Of a stretch of DNA of 64,000 nucleotides, positions 34,601 through 41,100 are shown in pieces (within the stretch, counting starts at the first letter, position 1; each line of letters opens with the position of its first letter). A program made the position numbers and the translations under genes. The notes beneath the pieces are model-generated. The model made no database searches, was not told where the DNA came from, and saw only the letters and a program-made list of their open reading frames with translations. Source of the DNA: a virus; the IMG/VR virus record IMGVR_UViG_3300031787_000093, positions 1 to 64,000 of that record; one strand, 5' to 3'.

Positions 34601-35145
34601 AATACCGATCTCTCGTATGGGTCTTGAAGCAGTGATTCTAATTCTTCAGGTGTTTTTACTACAGTGCGTCCAACGACAACTTTGCCAGTTTCATCTTTTG
34701 CTGCAAGAAATAAGTTATCTGAGTCAACTCTCTTGCCCATAATTTTGTCTAATTCATCTTTTCTCTGCTCGGCTTTTTTCAAAGACACGTTTGCTTGCTG
34801 AATGGCTCTTTCAGAAGAAACTTTTAATTGCTGTTTTTGAGCTGGAGTCAACTTCTCAACTCCTGCTTTCGCACCTTCTGTAGCTACTTCCGCACTACCA
34901 AAAGTAGGTTTAGGCTTAGGTGCTGGTACCTGCATTGAGGGCGACAATGAGGGTTTAGGCTTAGGTGCTGGAATATTTCCACCAAGAGATTTTGGGGTTG
35001 GCTTTGGTGTACTTTCAACTGGAGTTACTTCATCAGTTGCCTCATCATATGTAAAACCCAATCCGTTTATTTTTGGCTCAGTGGTAGGTACACTGCTATT
35101 GCCTATTCTAGGAGTAGGTTTTGATTTGTTTTGATCTTCAGCCAT
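22663..35145 (-). CDS. Giant polyvalent virion protein with zincin protease motif (4160 aa)
   Basis: A single uninterrupted frame of 12.5 kb. The first 100 residues are proline-rich and disordered (APKPKPSLSP). Near residue 2565 the segment NEVAMHMRTEIVV...LHVIEIQSDKAQNF followed by IKHALKIASDYGVKKIVFSNG matches a large-polyvalent-protein-associated domain. Near 2860 TAMHELAHVWEDSL has the HExxH zincin motif, in a context (EAFARHFEKYLADGKAPT...LFANFKKWF) also typical of phage polyvalent proteins. Further helical regions with hydrophobic stretches follow (for example GTGIQFIALQAVKAG near 3590). Such proteins are packed in the head and injected. I see no RNA polymerase DxDxD motif, unlike giant proteins of many crAss-like phages. 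Confidence 0.85.
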   Translation of the reverse strand: MAEDQNKSKPTPRIGNSSVPTTEPKINGLGFTYDEATDEVTPVESTPKPTPKSLGGNIPAPKPKPSLSPSMQVPAPKPKPTFGSAEVATEGAKAGVEKLTPAQKQQLKVSSERAIQQANVSLKKAEQRKDELDKIMGKRVDSDNLFLAAKDETGKVVVGRTVVKTPEELESLLQDPYERSVFYNEQRGKLAQYFYIRDAKDFDNVLSGGLSEYEKYQYTKNGKPTIFSPVFNRQTVAANQPGYKPQFDQFAPDPVAEAYAIPQKRYEANQNYTKLQNNKLNVDAYGQPFKTQEDFYDYLIDPVNRDAYSRKYSKALKEIGITSVNDILNSVVLNETTFGAELARQKEYRTMRVAKGESLVENGIIGKSGTVYDENENSTALSNISELDLGRVLYEYDLGNNIGIDIPNAKDRTFNDLNRDGLVDMLTKAGLSEDEIDEVFVKYKMAYERSLGEKEYESRRKSLGYTTDAFGNKLSRFDLNFEARAKGELSAEEQKIAKLYDQIDAIYAIAEKPKTATEKQYYGKFKLTAEQTKQVTDLRAQIEQLKGQAGFFGLNNLSPQEFFDSDGNRLEGEDKDQAQVVYSNTLNAEKKTDRAILKEKRNVLYVQLDGLEKKLKEYKSTRFNKNVVLPEGYDPEELDERYNAARDKEMPYLAKVGSMITSFGGGGDIVFTDQMKANFIYERNLKDKIIEKKAQIRAANQIIYTNTDLTKVDGKGVGSNFVNKFTKDVTESFTGGTYLTPSEEVIAASDFLQQSGQYVNPEVVNSIETIYEDKALGEGILNTMGVVLQMGLMQKPMTGGMTKLFTSQTALTARAYMANRYGRTGIATFNLIEKAATTYGKQALLFEAVGQDGSMGAAEELGNQVYDKVTGTLGLGRFVPANLIGKLMTVFGRTISGAAGSFTEESFANVWAEFKSNGFDIREAVENAYGKTEDERLLNLRMTAFTCIVFSAGNLSNLGILFKTRQAFSDYLQNTYGNDVSEFDSEILTILDSTIKNTRGAKGDTPDEPEFATATATAVENGTNETKSAVEDQMVMSTGPVESDQNTSTNTFTSSGVGNEGVQVERRTGNMGEEFYVSSENGVVDNKVVYRYNMETGQLEAQGLTSTTDEFVPLNDKSRQFVEDQSKKYGIVSKEKVENIAIKNLDSRRASQEKIENGQENQDNTVLYQSKNKTSKRKEKRMSQAEASARARYQPSWNESAQQRVGLFTGIASEVSSEDDAIKEAVSEMSKGFGVKMKINLVSFFKDGAAVITDVARKKFAHVSDYMAPLFRDFDNQFFNTQTDEQTGQTTRQRQQDNTTDKVREAVARNTLFEQVFGKLVAEGKMTKEDAIDNFIINLMQNSTNKVKEIFGNDKAGIESFQKLRKDFNNFVAVKYTGANTFSTTNAFVRNTPMSNTTSKNRAADLKKQAAEVAQLNEKRRKTANVLSNTQKQGAFIEDKQVDAAMFLDGDLNAEDFLQNIGVETKANETQDQVQDKAKKQAEKLIDYAKYTEGKRLVAENDATREKYRKQLNKKFKDDWGLKASFKTRFRWKKMREQRTGSADMALRIFENKATRMGITLQEFMDTRIEMLKRTEQQFQDWLKMSPNLVPLFQNAANLNPEEIYPNVNKAKELKEKNYPLEKITLMTGVVLNEAGVPVAFDPKFVADVQTTNEVYKGIFNSFKKIKAQPKFTFKFFGKRTDTPELTSVIDIRKLFTLAGNKELYNLYPDLGLVSIRTVVDANLPAVSFRPNYMYDSGGDAKKGQKPGEIVINLQKYEAEAVSNLLQNYNKLFTKNILPQLQQALRQAVQHIEGELPESTIDFATPTAVRTKLLELRGKKLIDENTEKLVNDIVDFYIDKNLFQFTSYKSVFTDISRVLFSANTEKGVKKIVELISNTYDLSVSDSQTLESIYNNYMNSYGEGDANKSKSLHNAFLVSKSLAGLNNEELIVADVTELKFIKAKASKPIQKQLETAKTNYELVLEQQKLIFESYADILKQFDLSDDNHAVDVVAGVIESEIMYGSGIGSRSLETALQSFRFVAESITEIKRALNDNEVVPSSLISDLEFEFTSSKFAEAIQFLYSLDSDTKITLDDGSELQVFTSEQEFLDFVQVDQGIMIDDPVAIDSGVSEMIPKFIKAGKLKTNLKTEVTELENITDAEARESFYDMFPGIQNYMGGIYDPYKSPSDFTKSELQKELVDSGLIKQETFDKIYADYEANPEKFTGSVASNFIEPTAPLTVEEQQQLSEFLKIQELVEDSFSTSFYSGAAYATSKVLAQSKGKITVESLKSLLIKNGAKEVELNWLGFDDFISQYDTTVPASDLKTWSENIPQLFSYDRDSLNQSRTVDEVVYLGNDNFIERPDSIGDFVRTTAKKLDTTFTGKKVSFVIKRSDGTSRFVDLTQIADETLDLYESYIGKEKYPQFKETFEKLKKYQGVQITAENIEEIKTLLKLHFEASDEIIRQERVEGFEQFKSTIGQPLGQSYKEHLLGFPFSSNRLLQSYDEKILEKLEQLTKEKDFAGNYGTLDKLQNEITQLVKERNDLAKNYFDESHFSAIPNEVAMHMRTEIVVNENGERMLHVIEIQSDKAQNFRTLTLAEIKKQYPVESEFEQRIIQVQSTKENKNITREELKEKLKQLEDQDPTANDFNLSFNNYFLKQEAIKDAKNTFKKTSPIIETEQFVSIGIKHALKIASDYGVKKIVFSNGASIGAAVAGNQTGDKTSGLNKLYNETIPNKAKKLAKAYGFTTGTTKLNLTSFGRVDEVAKPDEFEFTLDPTEYPSYVDTLGNSVVNTGKLLTRLDVDEEFLNYVALETTGESFVPGNEFFTLELTDETFEAVAGGMALFQQDMHGAHGATVKTDQGKFIIFALTNPNITTAMHELAHVWEDSLTATEKKAFLKEVGHDKWTRATSEAFARHFEKYLADGKAPTSSLANLFANFKKWFLQVYGGIIGTPIEMKVSEPMRKLYDSMLGETQVKGVQMKKTPNVIEDIGNFIKDIKANPQFEEITDDELYTSLIRSGFEPQDVQDYFSLKQRANIEKQQQRGGIFKEEADAMENEAEAMRVVRDKKELLDAIDNIDPNDYPPILEALFTTVDNGDVPLAKAIMDLIAAKQNGGDPKMIHEQYSKILKAGTGIGRMLQLFKQLSKETYLSGAEAMFRRNEKQGLNIPQGAKTKIRDLANELDKLKDLYKESRNLAETDPYGTSKIDPSKTNLQYHLDLYEQLQGAQKRYIDARAPYEGDNSLTDMYRSFIKGGLMTPGSMSVNALSNITKYLTDLFVSPVRSGISLISNKLGITDSQYTKTGWRDFGAGNRYGIPMGLKKAAKILRDGTVTQAYQTPDAYVQGFNFYKSLQKFVGLKIDQYRIKAGMLDMTTEELAEKHGFAITNEGKISSKQQAIALLQGTFGFVPDVVFRVMGATDAVFRDFAYFSSVSEQFKFTAEHERYKKAIDAAKSSDERNRLKKEYEAIRKAYIIVNSDYKNSAAQEEAMRYVYNNDNAVSDVIARVQNITRETDDGFSIPAKISRIAGTSIIPFSRIPSNYAVELLEFFIPEYALVKIGIIGGARAVRRSQRAAKGELSAADSFNQRRADARDADRILARALIGTGIQFIALQAVKAGCVSGAPDDEGEDKKQSQSFSYSLERPYSINLTLLKDRFMSMVDSEYKSKRPNNLWNKEKDLIISYKSLGLFGAALYFQFKENKLALDKQNKFVNRGALEEAADEFGLNLFGNMNSAGKYIIDQTFVRGILSVAKAVTDEDENRLPTFFAEIVGTMASGLVPNSLSWIDKWRRDYVVDYDFRESPPIKMFGIKVEDPQATLFWMKLGTKLAERWPWKSIPGHYVDLPFVEIEMDKFPVKVDNFGKDVAITPVGSSNFGKWMYNTFDVLQVSRIVAGYNIPDWEALVYLAVKKGDAWDALPAAIPRNIETPFGAYKFAPEEYNNLLRYNAMLRRQLVQEYLIDTGEYKKYIEINSEMNYDPATKKPIAGLKNPNLLLGYEQLGKILKDIYHVADAMTNIANYTFMDFERRKLYNEDREKYIELIAREALSPMGQFQKEVYGNQEHGGNNLVQTEKQTNPLLNINYEMIKDPQRFKKYSKGAIKLFLQFQGDPQTAIQTAKNQQVETLKDDSTIMLGPDLDIVPLDQEKKSTPVAEAIKKQQQKAKPKNSTIDLGDGLILVPLE

Positions 35146-35149
35146 AATA

Positions 35150-35157
35150 CAAATATA
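35150..35157 (-). promoter_or_regulatory. TATATTTG element four bases before the giant gene
   Basis: TATATTTG, TATT, ATG on the minus strand, identical in layout to the element before the 37459-38091 gene. A clear -33 TTG is not seen. Confidence 0.4.
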
Positions 35158-35189
35158 ATGACTGAAGATAAAACTATTTCATAAGTATT

Positions 35190-36815
35190 TTACTTTTTAG
35201 GAGCTGGTTTAGCAGCAGGTTTAGCAGCAGGTTTAGCAGCAGGTTTAGCAGCAGGAGCAGTTTTGCCTGTTACATCATTTTGGTCTTGTACAGCCTGCAT
35301 GAAAGTAAAATATGCTTCATCCCAATTTGCTTGAGTTTGTTTATCCCAGTTTGATCTACTTGTAATAGCAGATAGCAATCTTGAACCCCTTACAGTTTTC
35401 TTTTGGCGAGCGTCTTTTGGTACTACCCATCTTCCATTTGCGTCAGGTTCAAACAAAGGAATTAAGTAGCCTGTCTTACCAAATTCAGGAATGGATGGAC
35501 TAGAAAAACTTTGCGTATTACCGATTGCGAATGGTAACATCATAATTTTTTCACCCCTAGCTTTAAGGGCTGCTACCTGTGCTTCCGTAACTGGCTTAGC
35601 ATACGGTAAGTTTGTAGCTTCATCCATTACTATAACTGTAGGAAAAACTGCAATTGTACTAACATAGAAATCTTTTTGAGTTGTAGTTTCAAACTGAGGT
35701 TTTCCTGTATTCATGTTAACCATAAACCTATTGGTAGGAACTGAAACTACTGCCCCACCGGGTTCTTTGGATACAACTACTGAAGTATCACTTCTCAATC
35801 CATTATTAAATCCAGCATAGTTAGTAGTAAGAGGGCTAATTGAAAAACTAGTAGGAGCTACCTCATCCCCAAAATTTGAAGAAACACTAATGCGTGTAAA
35901 TACCCTATCGCTGTTTTCATACTTAGCTGGAATGTTAGGGAGAACATTATCTTTATAAAATCTTTTATAAAGTTCATCAAAATTTACTTGATCTTTATCT
36001 AATGCATTTTGGTCTCCTTGCTGAGCAAGCAAAGCTCTGTATTGTAATTGTGCGGTAGGGTTTTGTGAAAACCAAGTTTTACCTAAATCAAACGCATTAT
36101 CTTCAACTTTGATATTTGGGTTTGTGGTACGTAAAAATTCAGCTTCAGCTTTATCTTTTGGGATACTGAAATAACGTGATATATTATTTGTTTTATCAGT
36201 TGTCTTGGTTTTTTCATTTATTAATACGCCATGCTCACTAAGCTTTAGTCGTCGACTCATTTCTTTCGCAAAGTCAAACTCATTATGAAATAAAACTGTA
36301 GGCAATGCTGCTGGATTATTTGGATCTATAGAAACATAACCATCTTTGAATATGCTAGGATCTTCAGCTAATTTTTGTCTTATTTCATCTTTGCTTTTAG
36401 CATTTTTTATAATATTATAAGTTTTTGTAATACTGGGAGTTATAAAATAATCATTCACTCTTGTTTCAGCATCTTCATAGTTTTTCTGAATATCAAAAAG
36501 TGCATTTGAACTATTTCTACGAAACGATCTATTTTTACCCAACTTTATTTCTGCATTATAAGCCTCACTTATAACATTTGGATTTTTACTATTTTCGTTG
36601 GTCAATAATGTTTGTATTGTCTCTGCAGTTTCTTGAGCTTCTTCTTCAAGAAAAGCGTTGTGAAATTTATTCTGGTCAGTAGTTATTCTACTGCGTATAG
36701 CAGCAAGCTCTTTAGACTTTCTATCTAACCCTGCTTCATCTACAGTGTTAACTTTCAACTTTGGAAATTTTCCAGTTGCTCCTATAGCTGCTCCTAATGA
36801 AAATGCTGATGACAT
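35190..36815 (-). CDS. Internal virion protein candidate with AAKP-repeat tail (541 aa)
   Basis: 541 residues. The first 230 are charged and helical (KSKELAAIRSRITTDQNKFHNAFLEEEAQ), the middle is mixed, and the end is four AAKP-type repeats closing in APKK, encoded by a tandem DNA repeat. It sits between the giant protein and two small paralogous proteins, the position of ejection (cargo) proteins in crAss-like phages. No enzymatic motif seen. Confidence 0.65.
   Translation of the reverse strand: MSSAFSLGAAIGATGKFPKLKVNTVDEAGLDRKSKELAAIRSRITTDQNKFHNAFLEEEAQETAETIQTLLTNENSKNPNVISEAYNAEIKLGKNRSFRRNSSNALFDIQKNYEDAETRVNDYFITPSITKTYNIIKNAKSKDEIRQKLAEDPSIFKDGYVSIDPNNPAALPTVLFHNEFDFAKEMSRRLKLSEHGVLINEKTKTTDKTNNISRYFSIPKDKAEAEFLRTTNPNIKVEDNAFDLGKTWFSQNPTAQLQYRALLAQQGDQNALDKDQVNFDELYKRFYKDNVLPNIPAKYENSDRVFTRISVSSNFGDEVAPTSFSISPLTTNYAGFNNGLRSDTSVVVSKEPGGAVVSVPTNRFMVNMNTGKPQFETTTQKDFYVSTIAVFPTVIVMDEATNLPYAKPVTEAQVAALKARGEKIMMLPFAIGNTQSFSSPSIPEFGKTGYLIPLFEPDANGRWVVPKDARQKKTVRGSRLLSAITSRSNWDKQTQANWDEAYFTFMQAVQDQNDVTGKTAPAAKPAAKPAAKPAAKPAPKK
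35202..35255. repeat. Tandem 12-base repeat encoding AAKP units
   Basis: Repeats of GCAGGTTTAGCA on the plus strand, reading as AAKP codons on the minus strand, at the 3' end of the 541-residue gene. Probably prone to slippage. Confidence 0.8.
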
Positions 36816-36817
36816 AA

Positions 36818-37456
36818 TTATGCTTCTTTTGAAGATGAAGAATCTTTTGTTTGCATGTTTGCAAGAGACTCCGCAATGTTTGTACTACCACGAGCGATGG
36901 CTGCACCGGCAGCTTGCTCTGCGTCTATTCTATAATCTCTGGCAGCTTTGATATCTTTCTGAAGAATCAAACTCATTGCTGCATTCATACGTTCTTTTCC
37001 ACTCATTCCAGCTTGCCTTGCAGCAAAATCAGCTTGAGCTACTTGCATTGTTCCACCTGTTCTATTTAACGCTGCTGTACGACCAAATGCTGCAGAAGCT
37101 TGAGGTGAACCTTGAGCTATTGCATTTAGCTGCTGAGCCATTCGTATATCGTTTTGGGTTTGCATTATGCCTCGTTGTTCGCTTCCGACCCCCATGCGTA
37201 TGTTGCGATCATATAATGTAGCCATTTCTGCATACGGACCTTTGGTTGCTAAATATCCCGGAAAAGGCAAACGATTAGCTCTTCTCAACTGAGACATTCC
37301 AACTGCCATCTGCAATACACCCATTCCTGCAGAACCATAGCCTGCAACATAGTTTACATCAGAACTGCTACTAGAACCACTGCTAGAACTACTAGTAGAT
37401 GTTCCACTAGGAAAACCCGGACTACCTTGAGGTTTTGCTGCTTCTTCGACTGCCAT
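36818..37456 (-). CDS. Internal virion protein candidate, paralogue 1 (212 aa)
   Basis: A serine/glycine-rich N terminus leads to a glycine-rich hydrophobic stretch (YGSAGMGVLQMAVGMSQLRRANRLPFPGY) and long helices with many Ala, Gln and Met; the end has AEQAAGAAIARGSTNIAESL. It shares the plan and the motifs LQMxVGxxQLRxAxxLPFPxY and AAGxAIARGSxN with the next gene upstream. The amphipathic helices suggest a pore-forming ejection protein. Confidence 0.65.
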   Translation of the reverse strand: MAVEEAAKPQGSPGFPSGTSTSSSSSGSSSSSDVNYVAGYGSAGMGVLQMAVGMSQLRRANRLPFPGYLATKGPYAEMATLYDRNIRMGVGSEQRGIMQTQNDIRMAQQLNAIAQGSPQASAAFGRTAALNRTGGTMQVAQADFAARQAGMSGKERMNAAMSLILQKDIKAARDYRIDAEQAAGAAIARGSTNIAESLANMQTKDSSSSKEA

Positions 37457-37458
37457 TT

Positions 37459-38091
37459 TTATTGTGATAAATATTCAATTCCTTGTACTAAATTCTCAGA
37501 GCCTCTGGCAATTGCCTGACCAGCTGCTTGTTGAGCCATCATTTTATATGCTCTCTGAGCACCTACTTGGCGTTGCTGAATCTCGCTGATTTCACCAGCA
37601 CTTCGAGCCATACCTGACAACGCATTTTGTTTTACTGATTCGTTCATTCTACCTAAACTTGCTTCTGTAGAAAGTCTATCTAAAGCTCCCATACGAGAAG
37701 CTGCCTGTCCTGCAAACTGCGGAGTTGTTTCTGATAAATTTCTAAGAGTCTTTGCTGTTTGAGAAGCTGTTTCTTTTCTGATACCCCCAAGCTCATCTTC
37801 ACCCAAACCTTGTTGATATTGCTTACGATACATTTCCATGTTTTCGTTAGCGTACTGCATGCCAGAAGTATAATCAGGAAAAGGAAGTTTTTTTGCTTTT
37901 CGTAACTGATTTAACCCGACTATCATTTGAATTGCACCTCCAATTACACCAGCGGATCGACCGACCATTTTTAAGGTGTCTAATGAATTTCCGCCACCGC
38001 CACTACCACCACTACCACCACTACCACCACTACTTCCTCCCGAAGATCCTGCAACTTGTGCGAGTAACTGCATTTCAGCTCCTGTCAACAT
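37459..38091 (-). CDS. Internal virion protein candidate, paralogue 2 (210 aa)
   Basis: The N terminus has a run of GGS repeats (residues about 16-35), then GVIGGAIQMIVGLNQLRKAKKLPFPDY and helices ending with QQAAGQAIARGSENLVQGIEYL. Paralogous to the following gene, implying an old duplication. Predicted to be packed in the capsid and ejected with DNA. TAAATTTG lies four bases before the ATG. Confidence 0.65.
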   Translation of the reverse strand: MLTGAEMQLLAQVAGSSGGSSGGSGGSGGSGGGGNSLDTLKMVGRSAGVIGGAIQMIVGLNQLRKAKKLPFPDYTSGMQYANENMEMYRKQYQQGLGEDELGGIRKETASQTAKTLRNLSETTPQFAGQAASRMGALDRLSTEASLGRMNESVKQNALSGMARSAGEISEIQQRQVGAQRAYKMMAQQAAGQAIARGSENLVQGIEYLSQ

Positions 38092-38095
38092 AATA

Positions 38096-38125
38096 CAAAT
38101 TTAGTTTTTTTTACCTATTATACAA
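38096..38125 (-). promoter_or_regulatory. Bacteroidota-type promoter candidate before the paralogous internal proteins
   Basis: On the minus strand: TTG (38123-38125), 19 bases, TAAATTTG (38096-38103), four bases (TATT), ATG at 38091. Matches TTG-N17-23-TAnnTTTG well. The -33 part lies inside the 3' end of the 1572-residue gene. Confidence 0.5.
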
Positions 38126-41100
38126 CCTAGGATTTGCCCTGTACTTAACCACGTAATTTATTAACTTTTGAAATAAATTAGGTGCGAAACGCATCTTAAC
38201 TTTTAGATACCTGCCCCATAGTCTTGAGGTATCTCCAGAGTTTACTCCTGTGCCAGTGGAATCATTTTTAACAGGAGCATAATAGAAGTCTTCTAACTCT
38301 TCAAACTCAGCACTGGTTAAAAATGAAATGTGATCACGTGTAGCAAAATCAAGTCTATCAGGAGTTGTATCACTTACCACCTGAACTGCTTCAAATGTTT
38401 TGCTCAAGTTAGGATCAATATTAACTACGCCTTCAATGTGACCATTGTACTGAGTATCGTAGAAAGTATTATAGTTTCCTGTATTATGAACATATATTTT
38501 ATTCTGCTCATTTGGCTTTGTGGTATATACAGTGTTGCCACGTGTAGCCATAATGTTTGGCCACATACTATGGAAACAAATAAACCCATTCTTTACTTCG
38601 TCATAAACAAGAGTAAATATCTTATAGTACTGTGGGTGAGTGTCTGGAGTCAACTTATCCCAGTTATTTGACCAACTAGGTCCAAAATAAGGAACCGTGT
38701 TAGCAGTATCAGTTGCAGTATTTTTCTTACGGTAAATAAAAGGTACACCTGATATATGTCTATCAGCTGTATCATCTTCAAGGTAGTAATTAAAGTTAGT
38801 TACATCTCCTTGATGACTAACTACTACCAGTGTATTCTGAGGATATTGTACATAGGTACTATAAGTGGTATCTGTAAATTTCTGAAACTCTTGAATAGTT
38901 GGATCTACAGCTTTGAACGTAAACATAGCCTCGTAGAATCTTTGATTATAACCAGCTGTAACACCTTGTCCAGAAATAACTCTCAACGCATCTGTATGCC
39001 AAGCTGTGTTATTTATCAAGAATGACATCAACCCTTTATCTGAAAGAACTCTCGTTCCATCTCCGCCAAATCGAACTATCTTTTTAGTTTCTGAGTTGTA
39101 CCAGTATAAATTCTCATCACCGCTGAAAGTCTTACCTTTTGTAACAGCAGTTTTATTTGTGGCTCCGAAGCTACTTAACTGCTGTCCTTTGTTTGTCAGA
39201 ACTCCACCGGAACCAAGAACAATCTCTGTTCCTTGGTCAGTCATCAACATCTGAGAATCGCCAACATAGTGGCGAGTGAATGAATTAGGTTGTAAACTAT
39301 ATAAGTTACCGTTAACAGATTCTAGTTCAACAATTTCTCCTTGGTTCATGTCTAAGTCAACTACATCAATCGGTTTGAAAACTCTGTAGTTATCTTTTTC
39401 TGAACCTGTACTTTTAACTTGAGACCAACGAATTGAAGCTGGTCGTTTACCATCCCAAGTAGAATCGGGATCATATCCATTTTCAGTAAACACGTTGTCT
39501 ATTATGTTATACTGAGAGTCGTAGTTATTTTGATTGTCTACCTCTGGCCATTGTTCTAGCCAATACAACAATCCTGTTCCCCATGTACCCTGTTCAAGTT
39601 GTACATAAGTTACAACGATAGAACCTAAAGTAGTTACACCTGAGAACGTCGGAGACCAATCTCTGATGTAAGCATTACCTGCTCGCTTGTACCCACTTTC
39701 AGCCAAACCTGTAACAGTAGTTTCCATGTACTGCGGATAAATATATCCCGGACCAGCGTGTTCCAAGTTGTGTTCCAATGTGTAGAACATTTGTGTATTG
39801 GATCTGTTCTGAGAGTAGAATGAATATCCTAAACCAAACCCATAATGCAATTCGTTGTATGTACTCATCCGTGTCTTCAAGTGACTCTTTTGAGTGAAGA
39901 CATCTCCTCCATATACAGCTATGTTATTCTGAACCCCACGCTCGTTTCCAGTCAAAATAACTATATGATTTGTGGTTTCATAAACGGTTTGCTTTTTATC
40001 ACTAGGATACTTTGCAGTGTTTCCTCTGTCTCTAAATATCTGACAATAAACTAAACCTTCTTTATCGTAGGTACCTGACCCTGTTGCAAACAAACCTGTT
40101 TCTCCCGGAAAAGCAGAACGTATGTTAGTTGCTAACTTGAAAACTGTACATGCTTTTTGGTTACTGTAGAAAGGGTTTACGTTAGCGTAACTACGTCCTT
40201 CTGGTGGAACACTTATTCCATTTTTAACTTTATCAAAGACATCCCAAGCTCTGTTTTCACCAGTTCTAAAGTTTCTAGCATCTGTAATATTTACAGCAGT
40301 GTATGCACGCAAGGTGTTATCAAAATAACCAGTATATTCCTGATAAACTGATTCATAGTCTCCTGTACTAAAGCCCTGTAAAGTATATTCATCATAAGGT
40401 ACAGGAACACTCAGAACCATTAGCTTGTCACCTGCAGCAAACGTATACTCACCCTGATTAAAATAAAAATCAGGAGAATGAAAGTAACCATAGCTTGCTG
40501 CATCGGTAGCCCCAAGCTGAATGTCATTCTGGTAAGGGTTTACTCTGAAGTTTGTACTGTGATCTCTTCGGCAATAATTCGCAGGATAAGTAGAAAACGT
40601 AAACGCAGGTGTTCTTACAACATCTTTGTGGTAGGGTATCAAGTGCCTTGCTCCGATACTATTGTGATCTTCTACACCGCCAATTAAAATACCAGTAGCC
40701 AAAACCTCGGGAATCCTATCTGCTCTAACAATACGGTAACCTTTAATCAGTCGATACAACGGTTGCCCATTGATCTGATAGTTCAAGTCTATATTTCCAA
40801 AACTAGGGTATACGATATAAGTTAAAGTAGAATCTAAGTTTGTAAAATTTGTTGTAGTTATATTGTTTGCACTTCTTCTGTTTGGAGTAGTGCAATTGGT
40901 AGCAGTTGTGTCAAAACGAATATCGTCTATCCAATACGGTGAAGACCACTTGCCTGTTTCCTTCCATTGAACCTGAATACCAAAACGATATGTGTCGTTC
41001 ATCATGTATCCAGTATAACTTAAAACATTCTGAGGATCTTGAAACTCTCCAAATTCGTAGTTTGGAAATGTCTTGTTGCAATCGTTTTTACCAAAACGGT

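Noticed and set aside
22663-35145. Injected RNA polymerase in the giant protein
   Set aside because: No DxDxD or DFDGD-type catalytic motif could be found; a diverged enzyme cannot be excluded without structure-based search.
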